DNA from: Paramyrothecium sp. XJ0827
Lineage: Eukaryota > Ascomycota > Sordariomycetes > Hypocreales > Stachybotryaceae
Reading direction: 5' to 3'
Length of the DNA stretch: 64,000 bases
Assembly: GCA_020881915.1 (NCBI GenBank)
Contig: JAJFPB010000005.1
Span: 4,464,001 to 4,528,000, forward strand
Part shown: piece after piece, positions 62,257-64,000 of the stretch
Numbering within the stretch: position 1 is the stretch's first letter
Layout of the letters: every line of letters starts with the position of its first letter
Notes under the pieces: generated by a model
Seen by the model: only the letters and a program-made list of their open reading frames with translations
Database searches by the model: none
Told to the model about the DNA's origin: nothing
Position numbers and translations under genes: made by a program

Positions 62257-63530
62257 TTATTGTATACCCGCCCATCTGCCCTTTTCTGCGATGCTCTTGT
62301 TCGTCAACAACCTCCGTCCGATATTACCGAAGCAGATGCAGCTGCAGAACAGAAAACTAAGCATCCAGATACCCATCTCCACCGTCTCCTGCCTGGCAAT
62401 GCCTCCCAGTGTCAGGAAGTCGGCGTCAGTCTCAGCGCCAGCACGAGCCGAGCTGTTGCGGAATGGCGCCGTGGAGGGTGCCGGCATCATTTCCGGGTTG
62501 ACGCCAAGCAGGAAAAGTGACCCGGTCAGGCCGACTGCTGTCGACAGAAGAAATCCCGGTACGGAGCGGTCAATGAGCCACCAGAGCAGCGGGTTGGCCA
62601 GTGCCAAGGTTGCCGACGCTTGCATTGTCGAATCCCACGCCAATTTTCTCTATAAATGCGTAAGTATGAGGCGAGAAATGGAAGCGATAGGCCTCCAATA
62701 CAGCAGGTTGCTGGATTACTTACAATGGCAAAGGCAATTCCCACGAAAGCGCCAATGGCCCTGACAACCAACGCCAGGTCTGTGCTGGCATCCTCTTGCT
62801 TGGACGGAGATTCGCCATCTTTACTTGCGATATCTTTCGAGCTCTTCTCGAAGTTCTGCTCCCAGAGCCCGTCGAACCAAGGGAGTAGAGAGCCTAGGAG
62901 GGCGCCTGCGATGCCCCAGAACGTCAGGTACTTCCAATTATAACCTGCTTTGATGATGCCCGTCGACAGATTACCGATGCCTTGCTCGTCGTGGAAGTGT
63001 GTGACAATGACGCCGTAACCTACGCCGAGGAGGAACAACAGTCCCGTCCGCAAGCCGATTGAGGACGCAGATGATGCCTGAGGAGGTCCTCCAAAGTTCT
63101 CAACTTCCCTGAAGGAAGAGCGCCTCCGCGTTAGGTGGGAGCGATCGAGCATCAATTCATATGTAGCATCATCAAGGCCCGCACGCCTGATGGGGGTCTG
63201 AGCGCCCGTACCCCAGGGCGTATTTGTTTCCGTGAGACCCCATGGCGTACTTGTCTCGCCGCGGTCGAAGAAGGCACGGTCCGAGTGAGAGCTTTCTGGA
63301 GAGTAAATCCCGAGTAGTGTTGGGGCTGTGAGGTTTGTAAAGGATTGTAGACGGCTCAGTGAGGGCTGGTCTCCTTGTCGAGAGTCAGGACGCAGCAAGT
63401 GCGAAAACTGTCGTTCGGGGGTTGGGCTACAGGACGGAGAGGTTTCGCTTGGGGGCGTAGGAACGATCAGCTTGCTGTCGAATGGCCGCCGTGGGACCGG
63501 CCGCAGAATCTGGGGTCCATCGTCCGACAT
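62257..63530 (-). CDS. INSIG-domain ER membrane protein
   Basis: INSIG proteins bind HMG-CoA reductase or SREBP-SCAP in the ER and adjust sterol synthesis; fission yeast Ins1 controls HMG-CoA reductase. Exons 63530-62724 and 62649-62257 join in phase 0 (GTAAGT...TAG) to give 399 residues. The start is ATG 63530 (MSDDGPQILRPVPRRPFD); the frame upstream has no other ATG. The first 170 residues are Ser/Thr/Pro-rich and cytosolic. Membrane segments follow: LRTGLLFLLGVGYGVIVTHF, YLTFWGIAGALLGSLLPWFD and VVRAIGAFVGIAFAI. After a splice come the INSIG block RKLAWDSTMQASATLALANP with LLWWLIDRS, then FLLSTAVGLTGSLFLLGV and WMLSFLFCSCICFGNIGR. The GxxLGSLLPWFDG and LALxNPxLW patterns support the family call. 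Confidence 0.88.
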
Positions 63531-64000
63531 CGCGAAGGACCGACGGTTGTGAGGAGTGTCGTTAGACAGATAAAATGTCTGAAGGGCTGCACAATGCCCG
63601 GCAATCGTAGGGAGTATGTGACCGCTCTGTTGGCCTGGAAGCAAGAAAAGGTTTCAAGGAGCGCGGCGGAGAGTAGACAGAGGTTATCGGTCAATTCGCG
63701 TGGCTTCTCAGCTATGCTGGAGCTGGGTATTGGTAAGAATTGAGTTGCCGGTGAAAGCGTATCGTCGTCGGTGGTGGCTCTGACAACCCGCGTATTCGTC
63801 TGGCCTGGTGCGTACCTCTACAGCCTACGTATCCGCAGCGCAGGTAGAATTCCGGCTCAAGGGTCCCTGCAGGGATCGTGCATGCCAGTAGGACGAATCA
63901 GGGTTGGCGAATGGATGAATTGAGACTGGGACCGAAGATGAGAAGAGCAAAGACACAATCGTGCATGAAGAAAAAACACCATTTGAGAGGAGAAGTAGGA
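63531..64000. promoter_or_regulatory. Promoter side of the INSIG-like gene
   Basis: 470 bp to the window end. The minus-strand frame is open to about 63644 but lacks an ATG. Presumably promoter and leader; no other gene is seen. Confidence 0.4.

Overview
The window is nuclear DNA of a filamentous ascomycete (Pezizomycotina). It most likely comes from a Sordariomycete and probably from Hypocreales. The evidence is short introns (mostly 48-115 bp, GTRNGT donors, CTAAC/CTGAC-type branch points), mixed strand use without operons, CT-rich leaders, and fungal-type proteins: a YCF1-class ABC transporter, Cbf1-like bHLH factor, GID-complex subunit, fungal INSIG and Tim23 with a Q-rich start. The genus cannot be fixed from sequence alone.

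Layout. 1-752: 3' end of a gene cut by the window edge (+). 1091-1912: dephospho-CoA kinase (-). 2953-3640: small four-helix membrane protein (-). 6646-8112: unknown coiled-coil protein (+). 8655-9134: complex I NDUFB3/B12 subunit (-), divergent from 9894-11454, the CCR4-NOT deadenylase CAF1/POP2 (+). 12074-13442: GID9/FYV10 E3 ligase subunit (-). 15995-16973: Cbf1-like bHLH factor (+). 20355-22428: YDR124W/DUF2841-type protein (-). 22429-32042: a 9.6 kb stretch with no gene I can support. 32043-37500: nine-exon ABCC transporter (-). 38166-39142: DUF1749 alpha/beta hydrolase (-). 39824-43106: TTI1-like HEAT protein (+). 43328-44659: NPY1-type NADH pyrophosphatase (-). 46192-47434: PQ-loop transporter (+). 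48730-49486: TIM23 (+). 51109-52622 and 53456-55606: two unrecognised low-complexity proteins (+). 56638-58374: double-RING plus LON-domain protein (-). 61280-61708: small unknown protein (+). 62257-63530: INSIG-like membrane protein (-).

Most genes are conserved housekeeping genes: CoA synthesis, respiration and mitochondrial import, mRNA decay, ubiquitin ligation, PIKK assembly, vacuolar and ER membrane functions. They are neighbours and not a pathway. I see no secondary-metabolite cluster, intact transposon, CRISPR array, rRNA or convincing tRNA. Most exon models were built by joining frames at GT(GC)-AG sites and checking that the phase is kept to the stop; weak joins are flagged.

The unexplained material is in the spacers: the 9.6 kb desert, a compact AT-rich hairpin island at about 18.8 kb, a microsatellite cluster at 17.7-18.1 kb, and an ACCTTACC/GGTAAGGT word that recurs in spacers across the window. 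I did not find a convincing new biological system.
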